NCBI RefSeq assembly: GCF_000518605.1
Contig: NZ_JADX01000014.1
Coordinates: forward strand, 62,001 to 126,000
Origin: Shewanella fidelis ATCC BAA-318
Lineage (GTDB): Bacteria; Pseudomonadota; Gammaproteobacteria; Enterobacterales; Shewanellaceae
Reading direction: 5' to 3'
Length of the DNA: 64,000 bases
The position numbers were made by a program, and so were the translations under genes. The notes beneath the pieces were generated by a model that had not been told where the DNA came from, made no database searches, and saw only the letters and a program-made list of their open reading frames with translations. Every line of letters begins with the position of its first letter. Within the stretch, counting starts at the first letter, position 1. Positions 7,983-16,082 of this stretch are shown in pieces.

Positions 7983-9590
7983 TTACGACTGCGCGGCAGC
8001 AACTGGTACCACAGGCACAATCCTCGAACCATGTTTGGTTACAACATTCATTATGCCAAAATGCAACTCTTCGGAAACCAACTGAAACTCAGCGAAATCA
8101 GTGGTGCCGATATACGCGAAAACATTAAGCTGCAGTCCATACAAGCCAAACCCTTTAAATGTGACTCTTAAGGGGGACTCTTCAACTTTTTCATGTTGCT
8201 CAAGCAGCGCTCTAATGTCTGCAATAATGGCGTGAATTTGTTCTGTAGTCGTTTGATAATCGAGCCTAATATCCGTTTTAAGACGAATTTTTTCCCGCTC
8301 TGAGATATTTTCAATGTCCATTTCAGATAAACGTGCATTGGGCACATTAATGACGCTACGATCTATGGTGCGAATACGTGTACAGCGTAAACCAATCTCC
8401 TCTACAGTACCGGTAATGCTGCCAAAACGCCCCACATTACCAACCTTAATTGGTGCTGATGAATAGAGAGTAAGTGTACCGATGAAGTTTTCAATCGACT
8501 GCTTTGATGCTAGTGCAACTGCAATCCCTCCAATCCCAAGCCCTGCTAAAATGGTCGATGCATTAAAGCCTAAATGCTCTAACCAAATCAGCACTGTCAA
8601 CGCCACTAGAATAACTCTAATAAAGTTAGCCAGCGGCCTAAGTAATGACGCACTTTGGCTATTACCTTGATTTATCCAGCGCAAACGTAAACTATTTTGA
8701 ATGACATCGGTGAACGACCATATAAACCAGACAACGGCAATAACCAGTAATGCACCTGTGTTAACCACTGCAATGACATTGGCAGATAGCGTTGTATGTG
8801 CCATCCATGCTCTTACCAGCAACAATGCTACAAGAAAGCGAAAAGGGCCGACAACAAGATGAGCGACATCGTCTTTATATTGATAGTCACCACGCAAAAT
8901 GAGCTTTTTCGCTATCCAAGTTATTGGGATCACAACTAACATCGCCAATAAGAAATAGCATACCAGTAACGCCCATTCCCACAGGTTTAACTTAAAAAGA
9001 TGCCCTTCAGGAATGTGTTTTACAAACCACTCAACAACTGGACCGTAACCCAACTCGCTGTATAGCAGTGGGACTTTTGCAACTGTTGCGTTAGATACTT
9101 TCCAAATAGAGCCGAGCTGTTTATTTGGCACTTTTTGCAATAGTAATGTTATTTCGCTGCCTTTTACTTCTACTCGGCCAAATGCATCACGATAACTAGG
9201 GAGTAGATCCCCCTGCAAACCATCAGGTGTATCATTAATCTCTTGCAAGTTAACCCAGATATTACGTTCAATAATCGCGATGAGCTGTTTCGCATATTTT
9301 GGCCCAAATTCAGCATCCATATCATCAGGTAGATAACGTAGATCTAAATATTTAGCGGCCTTTTGATAGTCGTGTTCAAACGCCGCTTCAAATAACCCAG
9401 CTAAAGATCCTCTAGGTGTATCTCTGAAAAGACTATCTTTATAAGCATAAGTCTCATCTTTCACCACGACATTGGCCTGCTTATCAGTTTGTTGCGAATT
9501 TTGTGCAACTGAAAGTGCACTGGTACCGTTTGCCCAAAATGCAATCGGCAAACAAAAAAAACCAATAAGCACTAGAATTATTCGTAGCAT
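7983..9590 (-). CDS. MscS-family mechanosensitive channel with periplasmic N-terminal domain
   Basis: This 535-residue inner-membrane protein of the small-conductance mechanosensitive channel family releases solutes on hypo-osmotic shock. It has a signal sequence (FFCLPIAFWANG), then a soluble region of about 170 residues (DETYAYKDSLF to VVEWFVKHIPEGH). Four to five membrane spans follow between about residues 200 and 365. The pore helix TILAGLGIGGIAVALASKQSIENF is Gly/Ala-rich as in MscS. The cytosolic beta domain then carries VGRFGSITGTVEEIGLRCTRI and NVPNARLSE. GGAG lies 6 bases before the ATG. It is transcribed singly and converges on the chrR operon terminator. Confidence 0.9.
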   Translation of the reverse strand: MLRIILVLIGFFCLPIAFWANGTSALSVAQNSQQTDKQANVVVKDETYAYKDSLFRDTPRGSLAGLFEAAFEHDYQKAAKYLDLRYLPDDMDAEFGPKYAKQLIAIIERNIWVNLQEINDTPDGLQGDLLPSYRDAFGRVEVKGSEITLLLQKVPNKQLGSIWKVSNATVAKVPLLYSELGYGPVVEWFVKHIPEGHLFKLNLWEWALLVCYFLLAMLVVIPITWIAKKLILRGDYQYKDDVAHLVVGPFRFLVALLLVRAWMAHTTLSANVIAVVNTGALLVIAVVWFIWSFTDVIQNSLRLRWINQGNSQSASLLRPLANFIRVILVALTVLIWLEHLGFNASTILAGLGIGGIAVALASKQSIENFIGTLTLYSSAPIKVGNVGRFGSITGTVEEIGLRCTRIRTIDRSVINVPNARLSEMDIENISEREKIRLKTDIRLDYQTTTEQIHAIIADIRALLEQHEKVEESPLRVTFKGFGLYGLQLNVFAYIGTTDFAEFQLVSEELHFGIMNVVTKHGSRIVPVVPVAAAQS

Positions 9591-9703
9591 AAAAGCTCCA
9601 TACTTAAATACATAATTGCGTTCCTGCGATTAGTTTCATTCTAGCAAGCTTTAACTTGTTGTTAACAAAAATAAAGTAGAAATAGGTTTAAGAAAGTATT
9701 AGC

Positions 9704-9731
9704 TTGACTACTCTCTGAATTTGGATATAAT
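9704..9731 (+). promoter_or_regulatory. Strong sigma-70-type promoter with no gene close downstream
   Basis: TTGACT at 9704-9709, a 16-base spacer and a perfect TATAAT at 9726-9731 face rightward. The nearest rightward gene begins at 10091, so any transcript would start near 9738 and carry about 350 bases before coding sequence. Confidence 0.65.
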
Positions 9732-9737
9732 TCGCCC

Positions 9738-10090
9738 AGTTTTTAAGATAGACCCTTTTAGATAGAAGTCACCGCCTTTTTGTAAAATCCACGATTCGTC
9801 GTTTGATCCCCACATAAGCGTTATCTCAACAGGAAAATCATCTTTCTGCCAGTCATGCTACTGTCACATGTCTATGCTTTACTGCATAGCAGTTGATATT
9901 TGTATTATTTTTGCGACATAGCAAACATATTTGCATACATTATTTAATACAAGCTACTTGTAACGGCAACAAAAGATGAGTAGTCTCAACTAGAACTTAA
10001 AATTCATCTTTCGCAAAAATGCTAAGGATATCTTATTGTTAAAAGACACTATCTAATTTAGATAGCTTAATATAGAAGGAGTGTGGCCAT
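9738..10090 (+). ncRNA. Possible long 5' leader or small RNA
   Basis: This gene-free stretch follows the promoter at 9704-9731 and precedes a 57-residue gene. It contains a hairpin-forming CTATGC/GCATAG pair (about 9870-9886), and AAAGATGA and TCATCTTT arms near 9973-10012. I see no open frame with a ribosome-binding site before 10091 and no T-tailed terminator inside. Either a leader or a separate RNA would fit; neither is shown. No known riboswitch was recognised. Confidence 0.3.
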
Positions 10091-10264
10091 ATGTCATACC
10101 TAGTAAATGGACAAGAAATTACCGTAAACTTTCCAGTAGATTCAATTTCAGTCAACAAGACCTCAATTGCATTTACCGATAGCCAAGGTAAAAACAAACA
10201 GACCTTTTCTAAGCGTATTGAAGCGCTAAATTTTATGAAATGGTTAATCTCTAGTAATAAATAA
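10091..10264 (+). CDS. Small uncharacterised 57-residue protein
   Basis: A short rightward gene supported by a strong AAGGAG ribosome-binding site 9 bases upstream of ATG. The product begins MSYLVNGQEITVNFPVD and ends FMKWLISSNK. It has a strand-rich N-terminal half and a basic helical C-terminal half (KQTFSKRIEALNFMKWLI), with no signal peptide. I do not recognise the family. A longer antisense frame covers the same bases but lacks a start signal. Two tandem hairpins follow the stop codon. The balanced hydrophobic pattern and the ribosome-binding site make a real gene likely. Confidence 0.65.
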   Translation: MSYLVNGQEITVNFPVDSISVNKTSIAFTDSQGKNKQTFSKRIEALNFMKWLISSNK

Positions 10265-10292
10265 GCTAGAACAAATAACACGTTACTGACTC

Positions 10293-10343
10293 TTCGATAC
10301 ACCTCCTCTCACTCGTATCGAAAGTTTGCCCTCATAGGCAAAC
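10293..10343 (+). terminator. Two tandem hairpins after the small gene
   Basis: TTCGATAC/GTATCGAA (10293-10322) is followed directly by GTTTGCC/GGCAAAC (10324-10343). Neither has a T-run, so this may be a factor-dependent end or an RNA-stabilising structure rather than a classical terminator. Confidence 0.45.
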
Positions 10344-10472
10344 GAATAGGACTGACACATCTACTCAGCTATTTAGTCACATTCATTTGAGTTAGGCTTC
10401 ACCTTTATACGGTACCAAGCCTAACCAAATGGAATTTAAACTTCCCCCAACAAGCTCATTAAACCTGTTAGC

Positions 10473-11423
10473 TTAACCATACTTTCGCTGATAGCGTGGC
10501 AGCATAGTTTCATTTCCCAACAAGCCACCTTGGTGAATATAGAGAATTGTCGCTGCTGAACTACTGCTGTTATTTGGCATCATCGCGTTTTGCTGAATTA
10601 ACTTTTCAACACACATCCAGCCTAATGGATCGTACAATAATTCAAACTCAATGCCGCTAGCTAAGAGTTGGTTGTACATGTCATAGAATGACTTATATAG
10701 CTTACCGAAATGATATTTTTTGCCTAAATCAACAATGGTTGGATGCAAACTTCTGTCAGCAAGCAACTCATCAAACTGTAGTTGCAGATAATCGTTACCA
10801 CCAACACAAGCGCAGGTAAAGACTTTGATATTATCACTGTGTAAAGTTAAATATTCGCTTAAAAATACTGCGGTTGTGCCTGTGCCAGAGGGTAGAAACA
10901 CTTGCACCACAGGTAATGATTGTTGTTGTGACCAATCAATGATCTCTTGCGCTAATTTATGTACGCCAAATCTTGCGTATTCACAACGTCCCCCTTCAGG
11001 CACAAACAACAAGTGCTCATTGTCTGGCAATACTTTTTGTTGAATGTAATCAATGACACTTAAATCATCACGATCTTCGCATTTAGAAACATCAATCACA
11101 TTAGCGCCATTAGCTATAGATTCAGCATAGTTGCCCGTAGTCGATTGCAATACCTGCTCAGCAATATGGTCGACATAAAAATCTAAGCTAACACCTTTTA
11201 ACTTTGCTAGTGCCGACATTGAATATAAAGAGTTGGCTACCGGAGAGCCGTGTCCAACTAGACCCGTTTTTCCCGGAAAATCATTTTCTAAAAAATAGGC
11301 AAATTTACGTGCTTTATTACCGGAAAACTCTTTACTCAGTAAATCATCACGCTTAACAAAAACTTGCTGCTCATTAAATACAATACTGTCTATTGGGGTA
11401 TCGGCAAACACTTGTGGGCTCAC
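10473..11423 (-). CDS. PLP-dependent ACC deaminase / D-cysteine desulfhydrase family enzyme
   Basis: This 316-residue fold-type II PLP enzyme belongs to the family that deaminates 1-aminocyclopropane-1-carboxylate or desulfhydrates D-cysteine. The early segment VFVKRDDLLSKEFSGNKARKF contains the PLP-binding lysine (SGNKARK). The glycine-rich phosphate-binding loop is LPSGTGTTAVFLSEYL. The C-terminal segment LYIHQGGLLGNETML contains the GG turn typical of the family. The start is a GTG at 11423; no ATG exists upstream before an in-frame stop and the ribosome-binding site is weak. The true substrate cannot be told from sequence; D-cysteine desulfhydrase activity is the more common finding in gammaproteobacteria. 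Confidence 0.82.
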   Translation of the reverse strand: MSPQVFADTPIDSIVFNEQQVFVKRDDLLSKEFSGNKARKFAYFLENDFPGKTGLVGHGSPVANSLYSMSALAKLKGVSLDFYVDHIAEQVLQSTTGNYAESIANGANVIDVSKCEDRDDLSVIDYIQQKVLPDNEHLLFVPEGGRCEYARFGVHKLAQEIIDWSQQQSLPVVQVFLPSGTGTTAVFLSEYLTLHSDNIKVFTCACVGGNDYLQLQFDELLADRSLHPTIVDLGKKYHFGKLYKSFYDMYNQLLASGIEFELLYDPLGWMCVEKLIQQNAMMPNNSSSSAATILYIHQGGLLGNETMLPRYQRKYG

Positions 11424-11955
11424 TTGATCGATTGTTAGTACTTCATCAACTACAGCATAATGACATCATTGCCCTTGCTCTTAGCGCTGTGAGTGTTAAC
11501 AGTTGTCGTGTTAAATGCAAAACTGCACATTGAATCAATATATTGTAAACCGATAACCCAATAACCGAAATCAGCAAGATGTGAGCAAAACCAAAGAACT
11601 TGTCATTATCCGCTCTCTTAAGCTGGTTTCGCTAATACCAATCGCCATAAAATTAGGCTCAACTTTAACGAGTGATAGTCATTGATATTGTATGACTAAC
11701 CATAAAATCACCAATGCTTCAGTCTAGGTTAAAAGCCCGCTATTTATGAAGCTAATGCGCTACCATTTTTATTTGTAATGATTTGAGTAAAATTGCTAAT
11801 AATTAGTCAAATTTGCTACCGGCATTTATCTTGTTGCAAATAGAGAGCATAAAAAATGGCTGTATAACCCAGAAATCAGCCATTTCTAACTTGGCACGAA
11901 AATCGCTTGTTTAGAATTAAGCTCAACTCAGGAGCGATTGAATAAGGAGCCTTAA
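11424..11955. other. Gene-free stretch, 530 bases
   Basis: No supported gene lies here. It holds the upstream regions of the leftward PLP enzyme and the rightward yccF-like gene. Near 11632 a TAATACCAATC end followed by AACGAGTGA (about 11670) resembles parts of the inverted-repeat elements at 36.5 and 58.1 kb and may be a decayed copy. Confidence 0.4.
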
Positions 11956-12363
11956 ATGGCAGTGCTACGTTTAATATTTAATATTGCTTGGTTTATTCTT
12001 GGTGGTTTTGTAATGGGGTTAGCATGGTGGTTAGCTGGGCTACTCTGCTTTATTAGCATCATAGGGATCCCATTTGGTCGAGCTTGTTTTGTGATTGGCG
12101 AAATGGCATTTTGGCCTTTTGGTCAAGACTCTGTAAACCGAAGAACCCTGACTGGCAACGAGGATATTGGCACAGGAAGCTTTGGTTTAGTCGGTAATAT
12201 TATTTGGTTTTTGTTATTTGGCGTTTGGTTAGCCATCGGTCATATTGCCCATGCGTTTGCCTGTGCAATAACCATTATCGGTATACCTTTTGCGGTGCAG
12301 CATTTAAAACTTGCGGTTCTAAGCTTAACCCCAATTGGCCAAACGGTTGTCGCGAGAGCATAA
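11956..12363 (+). CDS. yccF: YccF-family inner-membrane protein
   Basis: This 135-residue integral membrane protein has two YccF repeats. Each has the signature of a hydrophobic span ending in IIGIPFGRACF (about residue 36) or IIGIPFAVQHLKL (about residue 105), linked by a short polar stretch around residue 60. Four membrane spans are likely. The function of YccF is not established. A clean AAGGAG lies 8 bases before the ATG. A strong terminator follows, so it is monocistronic. Confidence 0.88.
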   Translation: MAVLRLIFNIAWFILGGFVMGLAWWLAGLLCFISIIGIPFGRACFVIGEMAFWPFGQDSVNRRTLTGNEDIGTGSFGLVGNIIWFLLFGVWLAIGHIAHAFACAITIIGIPFAVQHLKLAVLSLTPIGQTVVARA

Positions 12364-12385
12364 ACTTAATATAAATTAAAAAATT

Positions 12386-12409
12386 TAGCCCCTGATGGGG
12401 CTATTTTTT
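12386..12409 (+). terminator. Terminator after the yccF-like gene
   Basis: A 7-base stem (TAGCCCC / GGGGCTA) with loop TGAT is followed by TTTTTTA. Confidence 0.85.
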
Positions 12410-12465
12410 ATCGCTGAACTTTTTAAATTTATCTGACTTACGCATAGGGTAAACCAGTTTCTTTT

Positions 12466-13428
12466 TCATAATTGCCACAGGTTAATCAACATTTCAGCTA
12501 GTGCTTCTGCACTATCCAAGCTCAGATCATGCCCGGCCTGTTCAAAGGTTTGCAGAGGCGCATTATAGTATGACGCTAAAGCCATACTACAACTGGGGTT
12601 GACTAACTTATCATCTAAGCCATTCAATACGGTTAACGGTAAATTAATTGCTTGGGCGTTAAACCGATTACAAGCAATGAGCTGTCTGATGCCATTTCGC
12701 AGACATGTGCTATAGGCTTTACGATATTCACTCCAGCGAGCAATAAGCTCACCGCTTTGTCGGTACTTGGTTGAGGTGACTGCTAACACAGTTGCCTCTA
12801 TGGTATTTAAAGGCTTTATTGCCTGCTGTTTTGTACCCTTTAAGCGATCCTCGTGGGCATTTTCCATTATGCCACTGTTTTCCACTTGGGCTATCGCCTT
12901 CGGCTGATGAGCAACATAGTGACCTTTTAAACGCTGAGAAAATGCTGTTAAAAGCTGCTTAAGCTGAAACCTTGCATACCAAGGTGATAAGTTTGCAGCG
13001 CTGGCGTTAATGACTGCTATACCACAAAACTGTTTATCTGCTAGCAAGGCTAACACTTTAGCTTTATCTTGGGTCAATTTAAGCTTATCAGCCTGAAAAG
13101 ACGACCCTTGTCCTTTTGCAACCTGTAGGTCAATATCATTTTTACCAAGTTGTAACCAAGCCGCTAACTCAAGGATCAGCATCCCTCCCATAGATAAACC
13201 TAAGAGGTAGATCTGCTTCTGTTCAATTTGTGACAGTTGCTCTGCCAATGTCGGTAGATACCCCCCTATTTGCAACGGGCTTTCCTCTTTATTAAGCTCC
13301 CCATTACCTAAAGTATCAAAGGCGTATACTTGATGACGTCCACTGAGCTTATTTTGTAAGTGATCCTGAAAACCTTCCCAATGACGTTTGTCGCGCATTA
13401 AACCACGGTACATCACTATTGCAGCCAT
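12466..13428 (-). CDS. Alpha/beta hydrolase
   Basis: This 320-residue serine hydrolase has the nucleophile elbow GLSMGGM at about residue 79. The acid segment LNGLDDKLVNPS and the catalytic histidine in FEQAGHDLSLD lie near the C-terminus. Between about 105 and 225 there is a lid-like insert with low-complexity, charged stretches. There is no signal peptide. The gene lies 36 bases downstream of the M14-like peptidase on the same strand, so the two probably form an operon. The substrate is not deducible; lipase or esterase activity is the default expectation. Confidence 0.8.
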   Translation of the reverse strand: MAAIVMYRGLMRDKRHWEGFQDHLQNKLSGRHQVYAFDTLGNGELNKEESPLQIGGYLPTLAEQLSQIEQKQIYLLGLSMGGMLILELAAWLQLGKNDIDLQVAKGQGSSFQADKLKLTQDKAKVLALLADKQFCGIAVINASAANLSPWYARFQLKQLLTAFSQRLKGHYVAHQPKAIAQVENSGIMENAHEDRLKGTKQQAIKPLNTIEATVLAVTSTKYRQSGELIARWSEYRKAYSTCLRNGIRQLIACNRFNAQAINLPLTVLNGLDDKLVNPSCSMALASYYNAPLQTFEQAGHDLSLDSAEALAEMLINLWQL

Positions 13429-13464
13429 AAGCCCCTCACACTCAATTTCTCGCAGATGCGTTTA

Positions 13465-14460
13465 CTATTCATACCATAGCTGATTGGCAAGCCTATCTAA
13501 TTTACTTAACTGTTTATCCGTTAGGTTTTCTAAAGTACGGCTTGCAGCTAAATCCACTAAAAACTGCATAAACACGGTGTGTTTACGTAGTGTGCGATGA
13601 TAGCGATGCGGTTTTTGTGGGTTAAATAGACCAGCAAAATTAAAAAGTTGGCGAGGATTTTTCTTTACCCAACTCCATGAGCCCATCTCTAAAGTGAGTG
13701 CTATAAAAGGTGTCGTATGTTGCTTTGAAGTCACATAATCCCAAATATCACCGTGGGTCTGGTAAATCAGGCTCTGAGGAGAAAAGCGGTAGTGATTATG
13801 ATGGGGAAAGCTAGCCTCAAAAAGTTGTTTTAGTCGGTAAACACGCCCTACTTGCTCCATAGCAGTTTGTCGGTAAGCAAAAGGAAACCAAAGGTGATCC
13901 GATAAACCAAATCCAGAATGTGCATCAAGCACAATAACACTAGAGCTAGTTGTAAGCAGTGAACTCACATAATCAATCAAGGCTTTAGTTTCACGCTCCA
14001 TTGCAAATTTTCCACGATACCAAGGTAATTTGGCCGATAGCCTGTGTCCACCAACTAACAAGGCCACTTTATCTGTCGAAGTAATGGGGGCGTTACGCAT
14101 TAAATCTACCCCTTGCCCATTGCATCGAGTACCTCTCAGTAAGCCAACAGGGTTTACTACTGGTACAAAGGAGAGGCGCACCTTTGATAGTAACAGCTGT
14201 AATGAGCTATCCCATTCAAGTCGAGCTAATAAACTTGCCATAAATGCGAGTTGAACCTGACAACCTATTCTTTCAACCCCATGAACACCACCAACAAACA
14301 CCACTGTCGGCACTGAAGGCTCACTGCTACCCAGTTCGGCTCGAATAAGCGGATACAAGTTTCCCTTATATTCAACCTCAGCAAGAGTTTGCGAACGTAG
14401 TTGCGGATAACAAGCGATAAGATGGTTTAACCTATCTAACTCGAAGGAGTCACTATTCAT
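13465..14460 (-). CDS. M14-like zinc carboxypeptidase / deacylase
   Basis: This 331-residue protein shows the M14 metallocarboxypeptidase pattern. The HxxE zinc motif is in GGVHGVERIG (about residues 57-66), the basic substrate-clamp region is NPVGLLRGTRCNGQGVDLMR, the third zinc ligand is in LDAHSGFGLSDH, and the catalytic glutamate is probably in TLEMGSWSW (about residue 264). No signal peptide is visible, so it is probably cytosolic. It resembles the DUF2817/succinylglutamate desuccinylase-like branch rather than digestive carboxypeptidases. The following gene is an alpha/beta hydrolase, 36 bases away. The motif-level call is good; the substrate is unknown. Confidence 0.78.
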   Translation of the reverse strand: MNSDSFELDRLNHLIACYPQLRSQTLAEVEYKGNLYPLIRAELGSSEPSVPTVVFVGGVHGVERIGCQVQLAFMASLLARLEWDSSLQLLLSKVRLSFVPVVNPVGLLRGTRCNGQGVDLMRNAPITSTDKVALLVGGHRLSAKLPWYRGKFAMERETKALIDYVSSLLTTSSSVIVLDAHSGFGLSDHLWFPFAYRQTAMEQVGRVYRLKQLFEASFPHHNHYRFSPQSLIYQTHGDIWDYVTSKQHTTPFIALTLEMGSWSWVKKNPRQLFNFAGLFNPQKPHRYHRTLRKHTVFMQFLVDLAASRTLENLTDKQLSKLDRLANQLWYE

Positions 14461-14539
14461 TAATCATCAACAGATCATCAAATGGAAATTTGAGGATAGC
14501 TTAAGATTACGGCATATTTGGGACAAAAAAGTGACAAAA

Positions 14540-15370
14540 TTAATCTACATGTTCAGCTAATATCGCTTGCACATTAATTTGAGTTAACCCTTGATTAAAG
14601 CGTTCACGCCACACATGACCTTGCTGATTATTTTTAAAGGCAATATATAGCCCTTGGTTAGTTAATAACTTCTTATTAAGTTGCAGTTTATGCTTTACCG
14701 TCTGCAGATCTGGCTGAGACAAAATATACTTTAATACATTTTCATCGATAATGGCCGCATCAATTCGACCTGTCAAAACCTTATTAATATTATGAAGATC
14801 TGAAGCAACCACCTCAACAGGCTGACTCCCCTGCTTTATCATCGCATCCAGCTCTTCGGTATTAACGTAGTCTTGCACAACGCCGAGTGTATACTGATTT
14901 AAATCTTTTATATTTACCCAACTTATTGGATGAGATTTACGCTCTACCAGCCCAAGCCCGCTATACGCCATAGGTTCTGAGAATACAAATTTGTCAGTAG
15001 GGTAACTGTATTCAGGAAGATACCCCAGGTATTTAGCGTCATTGCGTGAAGCCATTCTTACCGCTCTGCTCCAAGGATAAAAATCAACTTCAAGCGTATG
15101 ACCAACAGCCTTTAGTGCTGCTTTAGCCATAGCAATACATGCTCCCTGTTGCTTAAGTTGCTCGCTTGCGAATGGTGGCCAATGCAATGAGGTTAAATAT
15201 AAAGTCTCTGCGCTAGCAAAACAGCTAGGAAGCATAAGAAATAAGCCTAAAATCGCTTTCCTTGTTCGAATAGAAACCAGTAAACACGCTGGGTTATACC
15301 AAGCGTCAGCCAACTTAACCTTTGTTTTTCCGCTGAAATCGCTTTGATTTAAATTCATATTACCCAACAA
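14540..15370 (-). CDS. Periplasmic solute-binding protein, SBP_bac_3 type
   Basis: This protein of up to 276 residues has the fold of amino-acid-type extracellular solute-binding proteins. LTSLHWPPFASEQLKQQGAC begins the mature domain and the motif YPWSRAVRMA follows, as in orphan Shewanella/Vibrio binding proteins that have no ABC permease beside them. A hydrophobic signal segment (ILGLFLMLPSCFASA) ends about residue 54. It is preceded by some 35 polar residues, unusual for a signal peptide, so the real start may lie downstream of 15370, perhaps at a non-ATG codon near 15270. No transporter genes flank it. The ligand is unknown. Confidence 0.75.
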   Translation of the reverse strand: MLGNMNLNQSDFSGKTKVKLADAWYNPACLLVSIRTRKAILGLFLMLPSCFASAETLYLTSLHWPPFASEQLKQQGACIAMAKAALKAVGHTLEVDFYPWSRAVRMASRNDAKYLGYLPEYSYPTDKFVFSEPMAYSGLGLVERKSHPISWVNIKDLNQYTLGVVQDYVNTEELDAMIKQGSQPVEVVASDLHNINKVLTGRIDAAIIDENVLKYILSQPDLQTVKHKLQLNKKLLTNQGLYIAFKNNQQGHVWRERFNQGLTQINVQAILAEHVD

Positions 15371-15564
15371 GCCTTAGATAAATCCTATCAAAGATTTTAG
15401 TCAAACCTTGTAATAACGCCAAAATATTGGCTTTATACAGTGGTTAATTCCAACTGGATAAATAGTTGTTACAATTAATACCTCGTGATCCAGCTTGGAT
15501 TATCTACAATGGCTTAAAGCTCAGCTTCAATAAAAGATAAACTAACTTTGGCAGGAGTAATATC

Positions 15565-15795
15565 ATGATCAAAAAAGCGTTAATCACCATAGTAGGTGGC
15601 CTTCTCACTCTAGCTGGAGCTGCACTGATTATTCTGCCCGGGCCGGCATGGTTATTATTACCTATTGGTTTAGCAATTCTAAGCCTAGAGTATACGTGGG
15701 CACGTCGCTGGTTAAAGAAAAGCCAAGCATATTTAAGTAAAACTGCACGTTGGTTAGATAGGAAGCTTTTATTACGCCGCTTAAGCGGTAAATAG
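15565..15795 (+). CDS. PGPGW-family small membrane protein
   Basis: This 76-residue protein has two membrane spans joined by the family hallmark LPGPAWLLLPIG (about residues 25-36). A basic, Trp-containing C-terminal tail (WARRWLKKSQ, WLDRKLLLRRL) is probably cytosolic. The family is widespread with no assigned role. AGGAG lies upstream of the ATG. It is flanked by unrelated genes. Confidence 0.8.
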   Translation: MIKKALITIVGGLLTLAGAALIILPGPAWLLLPIGLAILSLEYTWARRWLKKSQAYLSKTARWLDRKLLLRRLSGK

Positions 15796-15848
15796 CGATT
15801 CAGCATTTCTGAATTGAAGCCAAAAGTCTCGAAACTCGACAACTGACT

Positions 15849-15869
15849 TTAGCGCTCAATCGCTTTTTT
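15849..15869 (+). terminator. Weak terminator after the PGPGW gene
   Basis: A short stem (AGCG / CGCT, 6-base loop) is followed by TTTTTTA. The stem is short, so confidence is modest. Confidence 0.4.
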
Positions 15870-16082
15870 ATCGGATAAATCGTCGATAACAAACTCAATT
15901 ACCGAATACTCATGTCACCCTACCTACCATTAGGTATAAAGTCTGCGACACAGCTCGCAATTAATTAATCCAAATCCACGATAGTCCTAATCGAAACAAA
16001 GCGTTATCTTATTTTTAGAATCCTCATTATTATCTGCTTATTGATTTAACCCTATAAAATGTAATGTTTAGTTGAGGCTATT

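Noticed and set aside
10039..10302. Antisense frame across the 57-residue gene
   Set aside because: It lacks a ribosome-binding site, while the opposite strand has AAGGAG at correct spacing and a protein-like product.
15486..15515. TGATCC upstream of the PGPGW gene as a third ECF promoter
   Set aside because: No CGTA occurs 16 bases downstream.
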